From Thermococcus eurythermalis (lineage in GTDB: Archaea > Methanobacteriota_B > Thermococci > Thermococcales > Thermococcaceae), in contig NZ_CP008887.1 of assembly GCF_000769655.1 (NCBI RefSeq), positions 930,001-994,000 on the forward strand: DNA of 64,000 nucleotides. The letters are read 5' to 3'. Below, piece by piece: positions 28,870 through 37,894 of this stretch. A model generated the notes under the pieces. That model made no database searches. It was not told where the DNA came from and saw only the letters and a list, made by a program, of their open reading frames with translations. Numbering within the stretch: position 1 is the stretch's first letter; the number at the start of each line of letters is the position of its first letter. The position numbers and the translations under genes are program-made.

Positions 28870-29591
28870 TAATTGAAGCAAAAAACCTCCAGAAAAGGTT
28901 CGGCCCAATCGTAGCTCTCGATGATGTGAATATTAAAGTCCTCAAGGGCCTAACCCTGCTCTTGGGGCCCAATGGGGGAGGGAAATCAACGTTCATGAAG
29001 CTTGCCCTGGGTCTTTACAAACCGACCAGGGGAGAGATAAAGCTCCTAGGAAGGAACCCGTGGAAAGACGCGAACGTACGAAAAAATGTGGGCGCCTCTT
29101 TTGATCCTCCCGCACTCCCAAAGTTTGTGAGCGGCAGGGAGTGGCTGTCTTTTCTTGCGGAGGGCAAAGGCGTTGATGCCGAAGAAGAGATAGCCAAAGT
29201 CTCTGAAATGTTCAATCTGGAAGCCTTCCTGAACAGGAGGATAGATAGGTACTCCTCAGGGATGCTCAAGCGTCTGAGCATAGCCCAGGCCTTTATCGGA
29301 AATCCCAGGGTGGTTTTTCTCGACGAACCTCTGGCCAACATAGACTTTGACAGTGTTGCGCAGATTGTCTCAGTTATCGCCCAAGAAAAGGAAAAAGGGA
29401 CGAGCTTCGTGGTAATTTCCCATATATGGGAGCCCCTGCTGCCACTGGCGGATTACGCGGTGGTGCTAAGCGCGGGCAGGGTTTATCTAGCAGGAAGGGT
29501 GGGGGATGTGAAAGAAGGTTTGGAAAACCTATTTAAATCTAGCAACTTCTCTATTAGGCATTTCTCGAAATCACCCGGTTCGGATCTTTAG
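28866..29591 (+). CDS. ABC exporter ATPase with non-Gln Q-loop
   Basis: 241 residues. Walker A is GPNGGGKST, the signature is YSSGMLKRLSIAQA, Walker B is VVFLDEPLANID and the switch His is in VISHIWEP. At the Q-loop it reads GASFDPPALP, with Asp where Gln is usual. BcrA/LanF-type exporters that protect against peptide antibiotics carry Glu there, in segments of similar wording. With the ABC-2 permease at 27716 it forms an exporter whose substrate is unknown. Confidence 0.82.
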   Translation: MIIEAKNLQKRFGPIVALDDVNIKVLKGLTLLLGPNGGGKSTFMKLALGLYKPTRGEIKLLGRNPWKDANVRKNVGASFDPPALPKFVSGREWLSFLAEGKGVDAEEEIAKVSEMFNLEAFLNRRIDRYSSGMLKRLSIAQAFIGNPRVVFLDEPLANIDFDSVAQIVSVIAQEKEKGTSFVVISHIWEPLLPLADYAVVLSAGRVYLAGRVGDVKEGLENLFKSSNFSIRHFSKSPGSDL

Positions 29592-29687
29592 TAGCAGCAG
29601 AAAAATCTGTGTGTAGTAAAATTCTTGATAACGATTAATTAAGGTGCTGTCTGAAGCGCTGGCACGATAAATGCTGAGGTGGTTAGC

Positions 29688-30356
29688 GTGAAGCGCTCTA
29701 AGACTCTATACTCTGCCCTTCTTCTTGTTTTTCTGTTAATTGCTGGTGGAACTTATTACCTCCATGTTCGAGATTCTGGTAATACGATGGAACCCCAGAT
29801 AAAGTTCAATGCAACGGGTCTTGACTCAATAGGTCCGAACATGACTCTCGTATACAAAGCCCGAGAATACTCTGGGAAGACACTCGTCCAGAACTCGACG
29901 AGAACCTTCATCATAACCCGGGAGGGAAACACTACTAAAATCCTTGAGAGGTTTAAAATCGAATGGCGGGCGCCCGATTACTCGATTTCTAAAGGAGAAA
30001 ACCGAGCTGAGATAGTTGGCTCAAACTCCATTGTCTATCAATCTGATGGTTCAATCTTCGTTGAAGGGGAACGGGCTGAGGTCGAGCTCTTTAGGATTGG
30101 ATACCCCTACTCTCCCGTATTCGAGCGACTAAAGGCTGAAAAGGGCTACACCCTAAGGCTATGCTGTGCCAATCTCACTGTGGAGGATGTGAGGACTATA
30201 AACGGGAGAGAATGTATCATAGTGAAAGCGGAAACTGAAGATGCCACTCTCAAACTTCTCATCGACTCCAAGACTCGCCTGCTCCTGTGGGATTACGGGG
30301 TTTCCAAAGACGTGAAGGGTTCATGGTGGGAGGACTGGCTGGTTTCCTCTAAGTGA
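29688..30356 (+). CDS. secreted or membrane-anchored glycoprotein-like protein
   Basis: 222 residues. An N-terminal helix (LYSALLLVFLLIAGGTYYL) is followed by an outer domain with at least five N-x-S/T sites (NATG, NMTL, NSTR, NTTK, NLTV) and a CC pair (about 157). There is no second anchor. GTG 29688 follows GAGGTGGTTAG; GTG 29679 is in frame but lies inside that site. It is 96 bases after the ATPase and may have its own promoter. No family is recognised. Confidence 0.65.
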   Translation: MKRSKTLYSALLLVFLLIAGGTYYLHVRDSGNTMEPQIKFNATGLDSIGPNMTLVYKAREYSGKTLVQNSTRTFIITREGNTTKILERFKIEWRAPDYSISKGENRAEIVGSNSIVYQSDGSIFVEGERAEVELFRIGYPYSPVFERLKAEKGYTLRLCCANLTVEDVRTINGRECIIVKAETEDATLKLLIDSKTRLLLWDYGVSKDVKGSWWEDWLVSSK

Positions 30357-30599
30357 GAGATCCCATGGAAGCTTTCCAAAAGCTTCAGCGCCGGCGGAAG
30401 AGTTAGTGTCTTTTTAGAATTTTTTGCTGATTTTTATTGGGGTTTTCTGTGTATCTCAGGGTAACTAGTTTGATTTAACCCTCTCAGATTGCTCTTTTGT
30501 TAGTGCACAATTGACCTTTTGCCCATTAATAAGGAGGACACTCTTTGGTCAAGCTTTGCGCAAGCAAAGGTTGATAAACCCCTCAACGAAGCACCGCAT
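30357..30599. repeat. intergenic element, copy C
   Basis: GAAGCTTT/AAAGCTTC (30368-30386) is joined to AGCGCCGGCGG (30387-30397). A second hairpin, CTTTGC-GCAA-GCAAAG (30554-30569), closes the other end just before the methylase gene. The boundary motif matches those at 25858 and, on the other strand, 40770. There is no CCGAAGG core in this copy. Confidence 0.45.
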
Positions 30600-31187
30600 A
30601 TGAGCCACTACTACTCTGAGGAGCCGAACGTCCCTCTGAAGACGAAGACCATAGAGGTCTGCCTTAGGGGTTACTGCTTCAAGTTCATCACGGCGAGCGG
30701 TGTCTTCTCCTTCGGGAAGCTCGACAGGGGCACGGAACTTCTCATAGAGAACATGGTTCTCGATAGGAACTGGCGCGTTCTGGATTTAGGCTGTGGATAC
30801 GGGGCGATTGGCATAGTTGCATCTCGCTTCGTGGACTACGTTGTGATGACCGACGTGAACAGGCGCGCGGTTAGCATAGCGAGGAAAAACTTAAAAATCA
30901 ACGGCGTTAGAAACGCCGAAGTTAGATGGGGCAGTCTCTACGAGCCCGTTAAAGGCGAGAAATTTGAGGCAATCATCACCAATCCCCCCGTGCACGCGGG
31001 AAAGGATGTGCTGAGGGAAATAGTTATAAACGCTCCCCGGCATCTCAACGATGGTGGCCTCCTGCAACTGGTGATTAAGACGAAGCAGGGGGCAAAGTAT
31101 ATTAAGGCCCTCATGGAGGAGACCTTCACCGAAGTGAGAGAACTCGCCAAGGGGAGCGGTTACCGCGTGTACGCCGGGATTGCCTAG
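30600..31187 (+). CDS. RsmC/MJ0882-like class I methyltransferase
   Basis: 195 residues. Motif I is LDLGCGYGAIGI and the catalytic motif IV is NPPVHAG, as in guanine-N2 RNA methylases of the RsmC/RlmG group. The N-terminal RsmC half is absent, as in the archaeal MJ0882 type. ATG 30600 gives the usual N-terminus (SHYYSEEPNVPLKTKTIEV). Its TAG stop lies inside tRNA-Ser: the last 15 bases belong to both genes. Confidence 0.85.
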   Translation: MSHYYSEEPNVPLKTKTIEVCLRGYCFKFITASGVFSFGKLDRGTELLIENMVLDRNWRVLDLGCGYGAIGIVASRFVDYVVMTDVNRRAVSIARKNLKINGVRNAEVRWGSLYEPVKGEKFEAIITNPPVHAGKDVLREIVINAPRHLNDGGLLQLVIKTKQGAKYIKALMEETFTEVRELAKGSGYRVYAGIA

Positions 31188-31259
31188 CCTGGGAAGGCGC
31201 GGGCCTTGAGAGCCCGTGGGCGTTTGCCCGCCGGGGTTCAAATCCCCGTCCCGGCGCCA
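31173..31259 (+). tRNA. tRNA-Ser (UGA)
   Basis: 87 bases with CCA. The acceptor stem is GCCGGGA with TCCCGGC, the anticodon loop is CTTGAGA, and the long variable arm GGGC-GTTT-GCCC is typical of Ser tRNA. Its 5-prime end overlaps the end of the methylase gene, whose stop TAG is the TAG of the D-arm consensus. Confidence 0.95.
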
Positions 31260-31302
31260 AAATCCCTTTGATTCCCAAGAGGGATTGGGAGGTGTGTTGA
31301 TA

Positions 31303-31752
31303 ATGACCGAGAACTTCAGGCACATAGTCCGCGTTGCGGGCGTTGATTTGGATGGACACAAGCAGTTGAGATGGGCACTGACAGGGATTAAGGGAATAGG
31401 GATAAACTTCGCAACGATGGTGCTCAGGGTTGCAGGACTCGACCCCTACATGAAGGCCGGATACCTCACCGACGAGCAGGTCAAGCTGATCGAGAAGATA
31501 CTTGAGGATCCCGTTGCCCACGGAATCCCGGCTTGGGCCGTCAACAGGCCGAAGGACTACGAGACCGGTAAGGACATGCACCTCATTACCGCCAAGCTCG
31601 TTATGGCCTGGCGTGAGGACGTCAACAGGCTCAGGCGCATCAGGGCTTACCGCGGTATAAGGCACGAGCTCGGACTGCCGGTTCGCGGTCAGAGAACCAG
31701 GTCGAACTTCAGGCACGGAACTACGGTCGGTGTTAGCAGGAGGAAGAAGTGA
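31303..31752 (+). CDS. rps13: 30S ribosomal protein S13 (uS13)
   Basis: 149 residues. Segments [30 protein letters not shown] and [20 protein letters not shown] identify it. GGGAGGTGTGTTGATA precedes ATG 31303. It opens the alpha-type operon (S13, S4, S11, RpoD). Confidence 0.96.
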   Translation: MTENFRHIVRVAGVDLDGHKQLRWALTGIKGIGINFATMVLRVAGLDPYMKAGYLTDEQVKLIEKILEDPVAHGIPAWAVNRPKDYETGKDMHLITAKLVMAWREDVNRLRRIRAYRGIRHELGLPVRGQRTRSNFRHGTTVGVSRRKK

Positions 31753-31762
31753 GGTGGTGTAA

Positions 31763-32305
31763 ATGGGAGACCCGAAGAGGCAGAGAAAGAAGTATGAGAC
31801 TCCCTCTCACCCGTGGATTAAGGAGAGGCTTGACCGCGAGAGGGTTCTGAAGAGGAAGTACGCCCTCAAGAACAAGAAGGAGCTCTGGCGCCACGAGACC
31901 CAGCTCAAGGAGTTCAGGCGTAGGGCGAGGCGCCTTCTCGCCGCCCGCGGTAAGCAGGCCGAAATCGAGAGGCAGCAGCTCCTCCAGAGGCTCCACAGGC
32001 TCGGCCTTCTCCCGGCCGACGCCGTTCTTGATGACGTTCTCTCACTCACCGTCGAGGACGTCCTTGAGAGGCGCCTCCAGACCATCGTCTACAAGAAGGG
32101 GCTCGCCAGGACCATCAAGCAGGCCAGGCAGCTCATAGTCCACGGCCACATCGAGGTCAACGGCCAGATAATCCGCTCACCTGGCTACCTCGTCCTCCGC
32201 GAGGAGGAGGACACGATAACCTACGCTAAGAACTCACCCTTCGCTAAGGAGTCCCACCCGGAGAGGGTTGTTATTGAACAGGCCAAGCAGGGTGGTGAGG
32301 CATGA
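31763..32305 (+). CDS. rps4: 30S ribosomal protein S4 (uS4)
   Basis: 180 residues. It carries the S4 RNA-binding domain ([20 protein letters not shown] region, about 110-160) and the N-terminal [17 protein letters not shown]. It overlaps rps11 by four bases. Confidence 0.96.
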   Translation: MGDPKRQRKKYETPSHPWIKERLDRERVLKRKYALKNKKELWRHETQLKEFRRRARRLLAARGKQAEIERQQLLQRLHRLGLLPADAVLDDVLSLTVEDVLERRLQTIVYKKGLARTIKQARQLIVHGHIEVNGQIIRSPGYLVLREEEDTITYAKNSPFAKESHPERVVIEQAKQGGEA

Positions 32306-32724
32306 GCGAGGAGCAGACCCAGCAGGTTAGCCTTAAGAAGAAGGAGAAGTGGGGAGTTGCCCACATTTACTCCTCTTACAACAACACCATCATCCACATC
32401 ACCGACATAACCGGCGCGGAAACCGTCTCCCGCTGGAGCGGTGGTATGGTCGTCAAGGCCGACAGGGACGAGCCCTCTCCCTACGCGGCTATGATTGCCG
32501 CCAGGAGGGCCGCCGAGGAGGCCATGGAGAAGGGCTTCGTTGGAGTCCACATCAAGGTCCGCGCCCCCGGAGGAAGCAAGAGCAAGAGCCCCGGTCCGGG
32601 TGCCCAGGCCGCCATTAGGGCCCTCGCCAGGGCTGGCCTTAAGATTGGGCGCGTCGAGGACGTCACGCCCATACCGCACGACGGAACCAGGCCCAAGGGC
32701 GGTAGGCGCGGAAGGCGCGTCTGA
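32302..32724 (+). CDS. rps11: 30S ribosomal protein S11 (uS11)
   Basis: 140 residues. [37 protein letters not shown] and the basic tail [13 protein letters not shown] are diagnostic. Confidence 0.96.
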   Translation: MSEEQTQQVSLKKKEKWGVAHIYSSYNNTIIHITDITGAETVSRWSGGMVVKADRDEPSPYAAMIAARRAAEEAMEKGFVGVHIKVRAPGGSKSKSPGPGAQAAIRALARAGLKIGRVEDVTPIPHDGTRPKGGRRGRRV

Positions 32725-32753
32725 CCCCTACAACTTCTTTTTTGGTGATGCAA

Positions 32754-33536
32754 ATGGAGCCGAAGTTTGAAATTCTTGAAAAGAGGGAGGACTCGATAAA
32801 GTTCATCGTCAGAGGCATAGATGTTGCCTTCGCCAACGCCCTCAGGAGGACTATTTTGGCGGAGGTTCCGACCTTTGCGGTTGACGAGGTCGAGTTCTTT
32901 GAGAACGATTCCGCCCTTTTCGACGAGATAATCGCCCACAGGCTGGCTATGGTTCCGCTCACAACGCCCGTCGAGAGGTTTTCGCTCGATTCGCTTGAAC
33001 TTGACGACTACACTGTCACGCTCTCCCTCGAAATTGAGGGGCCGGGTATGGTCTACTCCGGCGACCTTAAGAGCAGTGACGAGGGGGTAAAGCCCGCGAA
33101 CCCGAACATACCGATAGTCAAGCTTGCTGAGGGGCAGCGGCTTACGCTCAACGCCTACGCCAGACTCGGCCGCGGTAAGGACCATGCCAAGTGGCAGCCG
33201 GGCTTTGTCTACTACAAGTACCTCACGAAAATCCACGTCAGCAAGGAAGTTCCCGACTGGGGGGAGCTCAAGGAGCTCGCAGAGAGGCGCGGCCTTCCCG
33301 TTGAAGAGACCGAGGACGAGCTGGTCATAACCACCACGAAGGCTTTCTATCTGCCGAGGAAGTTCGAGGCCTACGAGGGCGACAAGATCCGCGAAGAGAT
33401 AGTGCCCGGGGCATTTGTCTTTACGGTGGAGACAAACGGAGAACTCCCCGTTGAGGAAATCGTTAGCATAGCGCTCAAGATACTCATGAGGAAGAGCGAT
33501 AGATTTATAAACGAACTCCATAAATTAGCCGACTGA
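32754..33536 (+). CDS. rpoD: RNA polymerase subunit D (Rpo3)
   Basis: 260 residues. It is the archaeal alpha/RPB3 homologue: the dimerisation segment [21 protein letters not shown], then domain 2 and the C-terminal helix. The protein contains no cysteine, so it lacks the iron-sulfur cluster of some archaeal D subunits. ATG 32754 follows GGTGATGCAA; ATG 32748 is possible. tRNA-Leu begins one base after the stop. Confidence 0.95.
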   Translation: MEPKFEILEKREDSIKFIVRGIDVAFANALRRTILAEVPTFAVDEVEFFENDSALFDEIIAHRLAMVPLTTPVERFSLDSLELDDYTVTLSLEIEGPGMVYSGDLKSSDEGVKPANPNIPIVKLAEGQRLTLNAYARLGRGKDHAKWQPGFVYYKYLTKIHVSKEVPDWGELKELAERRGLPVEETEDELVITTTKAFYLPRKFEAYEGDKIREEIVPGAFVFTVETNGELPVEEIVSIALKILMRKSDRFINELHKLAD

Positions 33537-33537
33537 C

Positions 33538-33625
33538 GCGGGGGTAGCCGAGCCTGGCCAAAGGCGCGGGATTCAGGGTCCCGTCCCGTAGGGGTTCCGG
33601 GGTTCAAATCCCCGCCCCCGCACCA
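33538..33625 (+). tRNA. tRNA-Leu (CAG)
   Basis: 88 bases with CCA. The acceptor stem is GCGGGGG with CCCCCGC, the anticodon loop is TTCAGGG, and there is a long variable arm. It lies between rpoD and L18e in the same direction. Confidence 0.95.
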
Positions 33626-33685
33626 TAATGCTCACCCCGTCCACCTGTCGGTTTCCCTGCGAGAGCGTTGAGAGGAGGTATGTTC

Positions 33686-34051
33686 ATGGTCAAGAGAACC
33701 GGTCCTACTGACATCAACCTGAGAAGGCTCATTCGGGCACTCAGGAAGAAGTCGAACGAGGAAGGAGTTAAGATTTGGAAGGACATCGCCTGGCGCCTTG
33801 AGAGGCCGAGGAGGCAGAGGGCCGAAGTTAACGTCAGCAAGATAAACCGCTACACCAAAGAGGGCGACACCGTCATCGTTCCGGGAAGCGTCCTCGGTGC
33901 AGGAAGGCTTGAGCACAAGGTCACCGTTGCCGCCTGGAAGTTCAGCGAGACCGCCAGGAAGAAGATTGTCGAGGCCGGTGGCGAGGCCATCACCATCGAG
34001 GAGCTTATGGAGAGAAACCCGAAGGGTAGTGGAGTAATCATAATGGAGTGA
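33686..34051 (+). CDS. rpl18e: 50S ribosomal protein L18e (eL18)
   Basis: 121 residues. [19 protein letters not shown] and [29 protein letters not shown] (core [11 protein letters not shown]) are typical of L18e/L15-type proteins. ATG 33686 follows GAGGAGG by seven bases; ATG 33680 is too close to it. Confidence 0.94.
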   Translation: MVKRTGPTDINLRRLIRALRKKSNEEGVKIWKDIAWRLERPRRQRAEVNVSKINRYTKEGDTVIVPGSVLGAGRLEHKVTVAAWKFSETARKKIVEAGGEAITIEELMERNPKGSGVIIME

Positions 34052-34057
34052 TGGGCC

Positions 34058-34486
34058 ATGAGGATTATTAACGCTGAAGGACTCATACTCGGAAGGCTCG
34101 CCTCGAAGGTTGCCAAGATGCTCCTCGAGGGCGAAGAGGTCGTCATAGTCAACGCCGAGAAGGCCGTCATCACCGGAAACCGTGAGGACATCTTCGCCAA
34201 GTACAAGCAGAGGACCGAGCTCAGAACCAGGACCAACCCGAGGAGGGGTCCGTTCTACCCGAAGAGGAGCGACGAGATAGTCAGGAGAACCGTCAGGGGC
34301 ATGCTCCCCTGGAAGACCGACCGCGGAAGGAAGGCCTTCAAGAGGCTTAAGGTCTACGTCGGCGTTCCCAAGGAGTTCGAGGGCAAGGAGCTTGAGACCA
34401 TAAGCGAGGCCCACATGTCGAGGCTTGCCACGCCGAAGTACGTCACCGTTGGTGAAGTGGCTAAGTTCCTCGGTGGAAAGTTCTGA
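34058..34486 (+). CDS. rpl13: 50S ribosomal protein L13 (uL13)
   Basis: 142 residues. Segments [33 protein letters not shown] and [21 protein letters not shown] (core [10 protein letters not shown]) are diagnostic. Confidence 0.96.
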   Translation: MRIINAEGLILGRLASKVAKMLLEGEEVVIVNAEKAVITGNREDIFAKYKQRTELRTRTNPRRGPFYPKRSDEIVRRTVRGMLPWKTDRGRKAFKRLKVYVGVPKEFEGKELETISEAHMSRLATPKYVTVGEVAKFLGGKF

Positions 34487-34496
34487 GGTGAGAAAG

Positions 34497-34904
34497 ATGA
34501 GGGTCATCCAGACTGCTGGAAAGAGGAAAACCGCTATAGCGAGGGCCACCATAAGGGAAGGAAAGGGAAGGGTGAGAATCAACCACAAGCCCGTCGAGAT
34601 AATCGAGCCCGAGATAGCGCGCTTCACCATCATGGAGCCGCTCATCCTTGCTGGTGAGGAGATTGTGGGCAAGGTTGACATCGACGTCAAGGTCGAGGGC
34701 GGAGGCTTCATGGGCCAGGCCGAGGCCGCGCGCGTCGCCATAGCCAGGGCCCTCGTTGAGTGGACCAACGACATGAACCTGAAGGAAAAGTTTATGAAGT
34801 ACGACAGGACTATGCTCGTTGGCGACAGCAGGAGGACCGAGCCCCACAAGCCCAATCGCTCCACCAAGGGCCCAAGGGCCAAGAGGCAGAAGTCCTACCG
34901 TTGA
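34497..34904 (+). CDS. rps9: 30S ribosomal protein S9 (uS9)
   Basis: 135 residues. It has [21 protein letters not shown] and the C-terminal [12 protein letters not shown] tail, whose final Arg contacts P-site tRNA. GGTGAGAAAG precedes the start. Confidence 0.96.
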   Translation: MRVIQTAGKRKTAIARATIREGKGRVRINHKPVEIIEPEIARFTIMEPLILAGEEIVGKVDIDVKVEGGGFMGQAEAARVAIARALVEWTNDMNLKEKFMKYDRTMLVGDSRRTEPHKPNRSTKGPRAKRQKSYR

Positions 34905-34939
34905 ACTCTCTCCCTTTAACAATTTGGGGTGTATGAAAG

Positions 34940-35137
34940 ATGATAGTCCCCGTCAGGTGCTTCACCTGCGGAAAGGTGCTGGCCGACAAGTACTACGAGT
35001 TCAAGAAGAGGGTTGAGGCTGGGGAAGACCCCGCCAAGGTCCTCGACGACCTCGGCGTCGAGAGGTACTGCTGCAGGAGAACGCTCCTCAGCCACGTGGA
35101 GCTCATCGACCAGGTAATGGTGTATAGAGTCTACTAA
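34940..35137 (+). CDS. rpoN: RNA polymerase subunit N (Rpo10)
   Basis: 65 residues. The zinc site is formed by CFTCG near the N-terminus and the YCCRR pair at 44-45. It bridges subunits D and L in the polymerase platform. Confidence 0.96.
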   Translation: MIVPVRCFTCGKVLADKYYEFKKRVEAGEDPAKVLDDLGVERYCCRRTLLSHVELIDQVMVYRVY

Positions 35138-35155
35138 AAAACCGCAATTCTGGGC

Positions 35156-35233
35156 GGGGCCGTGGGGTAGCTTGGTCTATCCTCCCGGCTTGGGGTGCCG
35201 GAGACCCGGGTTCAAATCCCGGCGGCCCCACCA
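35156..35233 (+). tRNA. tRNA-Pro (GGG)
   Basis: 78 bases with CCA. The acceptor stem is GGGGCCG with CGGCCCC, and the anticodon loop TTGGGGT lies between CCGGC and GCCGG. Confidence 0.94.
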
Positions 35234-35291
35234 ACATTTAATCTCACTGAAAAAACCTCTCTTGAAGGTATGGAAGAAGGGGTGGTAGAGT

Positions 35292-35465
35292 ATGTTCCAG
35301 TACACCCGCTTTGAGAAGGCCCGTATCATCGGTGCGAGAGCGCTGCAGATAGCCATGGGAGCTCCCGTGCTGATAGACGTTCCCGAGGGAATAACTCCCC
35401 TCCAGGCGGCCCTCATGGAGTTTGAGAAGGGAATAATCCCGCTCACCGTAATAAGGCCGAGCTGA
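35292..35465 (+). CDS. rpoK: RNA polymerase subunit K (Rpo6)
   Basis: 57 residues. [28 protein letters not shown] and the end [14 protein letters not shown] match the omega/RPB6 core (key parts [12 protein letters not shown] and IPLTVIR). It stabilises the largest subunit. GGTGGTAGAGT precedes ATG 35292. Confidence 0.95.
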   Translation: MFQYTRFEKARIIGARALQIAMGAPVLIDVPEGITPLQAALMEFEKGIIPLTVIRPS

Positions 35466-35471
35466 TGAAAG

Positions 35472-36497
35472 ATGACGGTGATAGAGAACGTAATCGGCAG
35501 GGTTGCTGTCCTCAAGGGGGGCAAGTATTCGGTTGAGGTGGACGTCATAACCAGCTCGGGCTTTGGGCGGTTTGCCTCACCGATAGACGAGAACCCGAGC
35601 CTCTACATAGCCGAGGCACACAGGGCTGTGAGCGAGGTTGACGAGATTATCGGGCCCGAGCTGATAGGGTTCGACGCCACCGAGCAGGAGTTAATAGACA
35701 GCTACCTGTGGGAGATAGACGGGACCGAGAACTTCGGTCACATTGGAGCAAACACCGCGCTGGCGGTTTCGATAGCGACTGCAAAGGCCGCCGCCAGCGA
35801 GAAGAACCTCCCCCTCTACAGCTACCTCGGGGGAACCTTCACCACCGAGTTGCCAGTTCCAATCCTCGAGCTCGGTCGCGGTGAGGAGTTCGACTACTAC
35901 GTCATGGTTCGCGACTTGATGGAGATTACCGACGTCGTTGACGCATTCAACAGCGTCCTTGAGAACGTTGAGGGCAACACCGTTGAGGCCTACTCGAAGG
36001 CCACCGAAAAGGCCACTGACGAGCTCGGCCTTGAGGTTGCCCTCGGGCTCGTCCAGAAAAAGGAGCTCGACATGGAAACTGTCCTCTCAACGGTCGAGGA
36101 CAACAACGTCGCCTACATAAAGCCCATCGGAAGTGAGGAGCTCTTCCTTGAGCTCATAGCTGGGACTCATGGCGTCTTCGTTGATGGAGAATACCTCTTC
36201 CGCGAGAAGGACATACTCGACAGGCGCTACTACAACGCGCTGTCCATAAAGCCCATAAACCTGGGTACGCTCACCGACTTATACAACCTTATAAATGACG
36301 CCAAGTCGGAGAGAATAGTCCCAATCCTCTCGGAGGCTCGCTACGAGTCCTCCGATGAGGCCCTCGCCCACCTCGCGGTGGGCTTCCGTTGCCCGGCGAT
36401 GGTACTCCACTCAAACTCCATCGCCAGGCTTAACGAGCTGATAAGAATAGCCGAAGATTTGGGTGAAAGGGGTAGGATAATAACCTTTGAAGGATGA
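35472..36497 (+). CDS. enolase-like paralogue, probably not an active enolase
   Basis: 341 residues, about 90 shorter than true enolase. The N-terminal domain (GGKYSVEVDVITSSGFG, FGHIGANTALAVSIATAKAAA) and SIKPINLGTLTDLYNLINDAK match enolase. The metal-ligand segments SIEDP and GDDLFVT are missing, the SHRSGET loop reads SEARYESSD, and the Lys of the IKTG motif is replaced (PAMVLH). This short paralogue sits between rpoK and rps2, suggesting a role near translation rather than glycolysis. Its real function is unknown. Confidence 0.8.
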   Translation: MTVIENVIGRVAVLKGGKYSVEVDVITSSGFGRFASPIDENPSLYIAEAHRAVSEVDEIIGPELIGFDATEQELIDSYLWEIDGTENFGHIGANTALAVSIATAKAAASEKNLPLYSYLGGTFTTELPVPILELGRGEEFDYYVMVRDLMEITDVVDAFNSVLENVEGNTVEAYSKATEKATDELGLEVALGLVQKKELDMETVLSTVEDNNVAYIKPIGSEELFLELIAGTHGVFVDGEYLFREKDILDRRYYNALSIKPINLGTLTDLYNLINDAKSERIVPILSEARYESSDEALAHLAVGFRCPAMVLHSNSIARLNELIRIAEDLGERGRIITFEG

Positions 36498-36512
36498 GGA
36501 GGTGTGAAGGAA

Positions 36513-37118
36513 ATGGAGGAGTATCTCGTTCCACTCGACCAGTATCTGGCAGCGGGTGTCCACATCGGCACCCAGCAGAAGACCCAGGACATGAAGAAGT
36601 TTATCTACCGCGTCAGGCAGGACGGCCTCTACGTCCTCGACGTTAGGAAGACCGATGAGAGGCTCCGCGTTGCCGGCAAGTTCCTTGCCAAGTTCGACCC
36701 GGAGAGCATCCTCGCCGTTAGCGTCAGGCTCTACGGCCAGAAGCCGGTTAAGAAGTTCGGCGAGGTTACCGGTGCAAAGGCGATCCCCGGCCGTTTCCTT
36801 CCCGGAACCATGACCAACCCGCAGGTCAAGAACTTCTTCGAGCCCGACGTCATCATAGTCACCGACCCGAGGGCCGACCACCAGGCCATGAAGGAGGCCG
36901 TTGAGATTGGAATACCGATAGTTGCCCTCGTTGACACCGAGAACTTCCTCAGCTACGTTGACGTCGCTATCCCGACCAACAACAAGGGTAGGAAGGCCCT
37001 CGCGCTTATCTACTGGATACTCGCCAGGGAGATACTCTACAACAGGAAGGAAATCGAGAGCAGGGAGGACTTCAAGATTCCGGTTGAGGACTTCGAGATG
37101 AGGATTGTGAGGACCTGA
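36513..37118 (+). CDS. rps2: 30S ribosomal protein S2 (uS2)
   Basis: 201 residues. [33 protein letters not shown] and [15 protein letters not shown] are conserved. ATG 36513 follows GGAGGTGTGAAGGAA; GTG 36504 would sit on that site. Confidence 0.95.
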   Translation: MEEYLVPLDQYLAAGVHIGTQQKTQDMKKFIYRVRQDGLYVLDVRKTDERLRVAGKFLAKFDPESILAVSVRLYGQKPVKKFGEVTGAKAIPGRFLPGTMTNPQVKNFFEPDVIIVTDPRADHQAMKEAVEIGIPIVALVDTENFLSYVDVAIPTNNKGRKALALIYWILAREILYNRKEIESREDFKIPVEDFEMRIVRT

Positions 37119-37157
37119 GGGGAAGGTTTTTAACTTTCCCCCTGTATTTCCCCTCGC

Positions 37158-37245
37158 GCGGGGGTGCCCGAGCCTGGCCAAAGGGGCCGGACTTAAGATC
37201 CGGTGCCGTAGGGCTTCGCGGGTTCGAATCCCGTCCCCCGCACCA
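37158..37245 (+). tRNA. tRNA-Leu (UAA)
   Basis: 88 bases with CCA. The acceptor stem is GCGGGGG with CCCCCGC, the anticodon loop is CTTAAGA, and there is a long variable arm. It lies 39 bases after rps2, which could form its own unit from a TTTTTAAC box near 37129. Confidence 0.95.
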
Positions 37246-37301
37246 AACCTTTAAAAGTTCCCTGATGAACCAAACCCGTCAATGTCATTGAGGTGGTTGA
37301 G

Positions 37302-37457
37302 ATGGCGAGATTCCCCGAAGCTGAAGCAAGAATCTTCAGGAAGCTTATCTGCATGCGTTGCGGCGCCACCAACCCGTGGGGCGCAAAGAAGTGCAGAAAG
37401 TGCGGATACAAGGGGCTCCGCCCCAAGGCCAGAGAACCGCGCGGTGGCGGACGCTGA
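37302..37457 (+). CDS. rpl40e: 50S ribosomal protein L40e (eL40)
   Basis: 51 residues. A CMRC...CRKC zinc ribbon ([19 protein letters not shown]) identifies it. The start follows GAGGTGGTTGAG. Its stop codon abuts the stop of the convergent padR-like gene with no base between them. Confidence 0.93.
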   Translation: MARFPEAEARIFRKLICMRCGATNPWGAKKCRKCGYKGLRPKAREPRGGGR

Positions 37458-37787
37458 TTAGGTTTTCTTCAACTTTTTCAGCGTTTTTTCTAAAAACTCT
37501 ATTCCCTCTTTTAGGAGCTCCTCTCCCTTCGGCGTTAGCTTGTAGTACTTTCTCGCAGGCTTCCCCGTTTCGCTCTCCTGCCACTCAGCGGTGACGTAGC
37601 CCTCCTTCTCAAGCTTGTAGAGCACGACGTAGGAGCTGACCGTTGCGGGCTCGAACTCAAAGGCCTCCTTTATCCTTTCCTTGAGCTCGTAGGCGTACAT
37701 GGGCCTCTCCTGGAGGAGGCGGAGGATGTATAGCCAGAGGACTTCTTTCGTTATCTTATTCTTCAACCTCTCTATCGGCGTCGTCAT
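37458..37787 (-). CDS. PadR-family transcriptional regulator
   Basis: 109 residues. It has a winged helix (LWLYILRLLQERPMYAYELKERI, then TVSSYVVLYKLEKEGYVTAEWQ, then GKPARKYYKLTPKGEELL), with the GxPxRxYY beta-wing usual in PadR proteins. A short C-terminal helix would dimerise. The target is unknown; the divergent FUN14-like gene is a candidate. GGTGGGAAC precedes the start. Confidence 0.85.
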   Translation of the reverse strand: MTTPIERLKNKITKEVLWLYILRLLQERPMYAYELKERIKEAFEFEPATVSSYVVLYKLEKEGYVTAEWQESETGKPARKYYKLTPKGEELLKEGIEFLEKTLKKLKKT

Positions 37788-37894
37788 GTTCCCACCTGTT
37801 TTATGTCCTGTAAATATTTTGAAGGCGTATAATTTAAGTCTTTTGGGAAAGGTTTTTTTACTATACTGTTCTAAGAACTTCTCAGGGGATGACT

